Source: Hyphomicrobiales bacterium (GTDB lineage: Bacteria > Pseudomonadota > Alphaproteobacteria > Rhizobiales > Rhizobiaceae). From it: a stretch of 5,847 bases of DNA. The notes below the pieces were generated by a model that worked only from the letters and a program-made list of their open reading frames with translations, searched no databases and was not told the DNA's origin. Each line of letters starts with the position of its first letter. Position 1 is the first letter of the stretch. The position numbers and the translations under genes were made by a program. The DNA lies in NCBI GenBank assembly GCA_011087745.1, contig JAALLB010000122.1:1-5847 (forward strand), read 5' to 3'. This document shows positions 5,691 through 5,847 of this stretch, in pieces.

Positions 5691-5847
5691 CCAACTGTTG
5701 AGCGAACTACCTAGGATTGCAGTATTTACTAATGCTTTGGCCGCTAAGTATTATGAATGTTAAGCATTAATGCTAACCTACAGTTACCAAAATAGCACAG
5801 TACTAGACGCTATTGGATAAGGCGTTGAATTGATTCATAAATGTGAT
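5691..5847. promoter_or_regulatory. Gene-free region downstream of pleD with a near-perfect palindrome
   Basis: No coding sequence is visible on either strand up to the window end. The 12-bp palindrome AGCATTAATGCT (5763-5774) is flanked by GTT (5759-5761) and AAC (5775-5777). With the single A at 5762 left out, this becomes an 18-bp perfect palindrome. Half of it, TAATGCT, also occurs at 5730-5736. The region probably leads to a gene beyond 5847; pleD is often followed by rpmG in this order, but nothing of it is visible here. Confidence 0.35.

Noticed and set aside
1..5847. Mobile element, CRISPR array, defence or toxin-antitoxin system
   Set aside because: No transposase or integrase motifs, no regularly spaced repeats, no terminal repeats and no unexplained gene cluster. 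Every sizeable gene belongs to a recognised chromosomal family.

Overview
The window looks like an ordinary core-chromosome segment from an alphaproteobacterium, most likely of the order Hyphomicrobiales (Rhizobiales). Four things point there: an adjacent divK-pleD pair, an EipB (DUF1849) envelope protein, a DUF3572 gene directly upstream of a DinB carrying an N-terminal zinc-ribbon-like segment, and a GDPD of the 'RPIAHRGLHD' type. Base composition by eye is in the low-to-mid 40s percent GC, which is low for this order. I cannot name a genus.

Layout. (1) 1-553, minus: the 5' 184 codons of a glycerophosphodiester phosphodiesterase, cut by the window edge. (2) 632-1462, plus: eipB, a secreted periplasmic envelope-integrity protein, divergent from the GDPD gene across 78 bp. 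(3) 3575 down to 1459, minus: a compact three-gene operon, DUF3572, then dinB (DNA polymerase IV), then DUF924. The first junction has a 1-nt gap and the second a 14-nt overlap. The last gene converges on eipB so closely that the two stop codons overlap. (4) 3576-3867: a 292-bp divergent intergenic region with several short palindromes but no convincing gene. (5) 3868-5662, plus: divK and pleD, separated by 43 nt, with pleD starting at TTG. (6) 5663-5847: a probable intrinsic terminator that begins inside the pleD stop codon, then about 155 bp without a gene that contains a near-perfect palindrome.

How the genes fit together. DivK and PleD are the classic pair of cell-cycle response regulators. 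DivK is a single-domain receiver that tunes the kinase network controlling CtrA. PleD is a receiver-receiver-GGDEF protein that makes cyclic di-GMP when phosphorylated, and its catalytic, metal-binding and inhibitory (RxxD) residues are all visible here. The minus-strand operon joins a translesion polymerase with two small proteins of unknown role. EipB supports envelope integrity and shows the two cysteines expected for its disulfide.

I see no mobile element, CRISPR array, tRNA/rRNA, toxin-antitoxin or defence locus, and no evidence of a new multi-gene system. The points worth a second look are local: the stop-codon overlap, the gene coupling, the TTG start of pleD, the zinc-ribbon-like N-terminus of DinB, the palindromes, and an unusual end to the visible GDPD segment.
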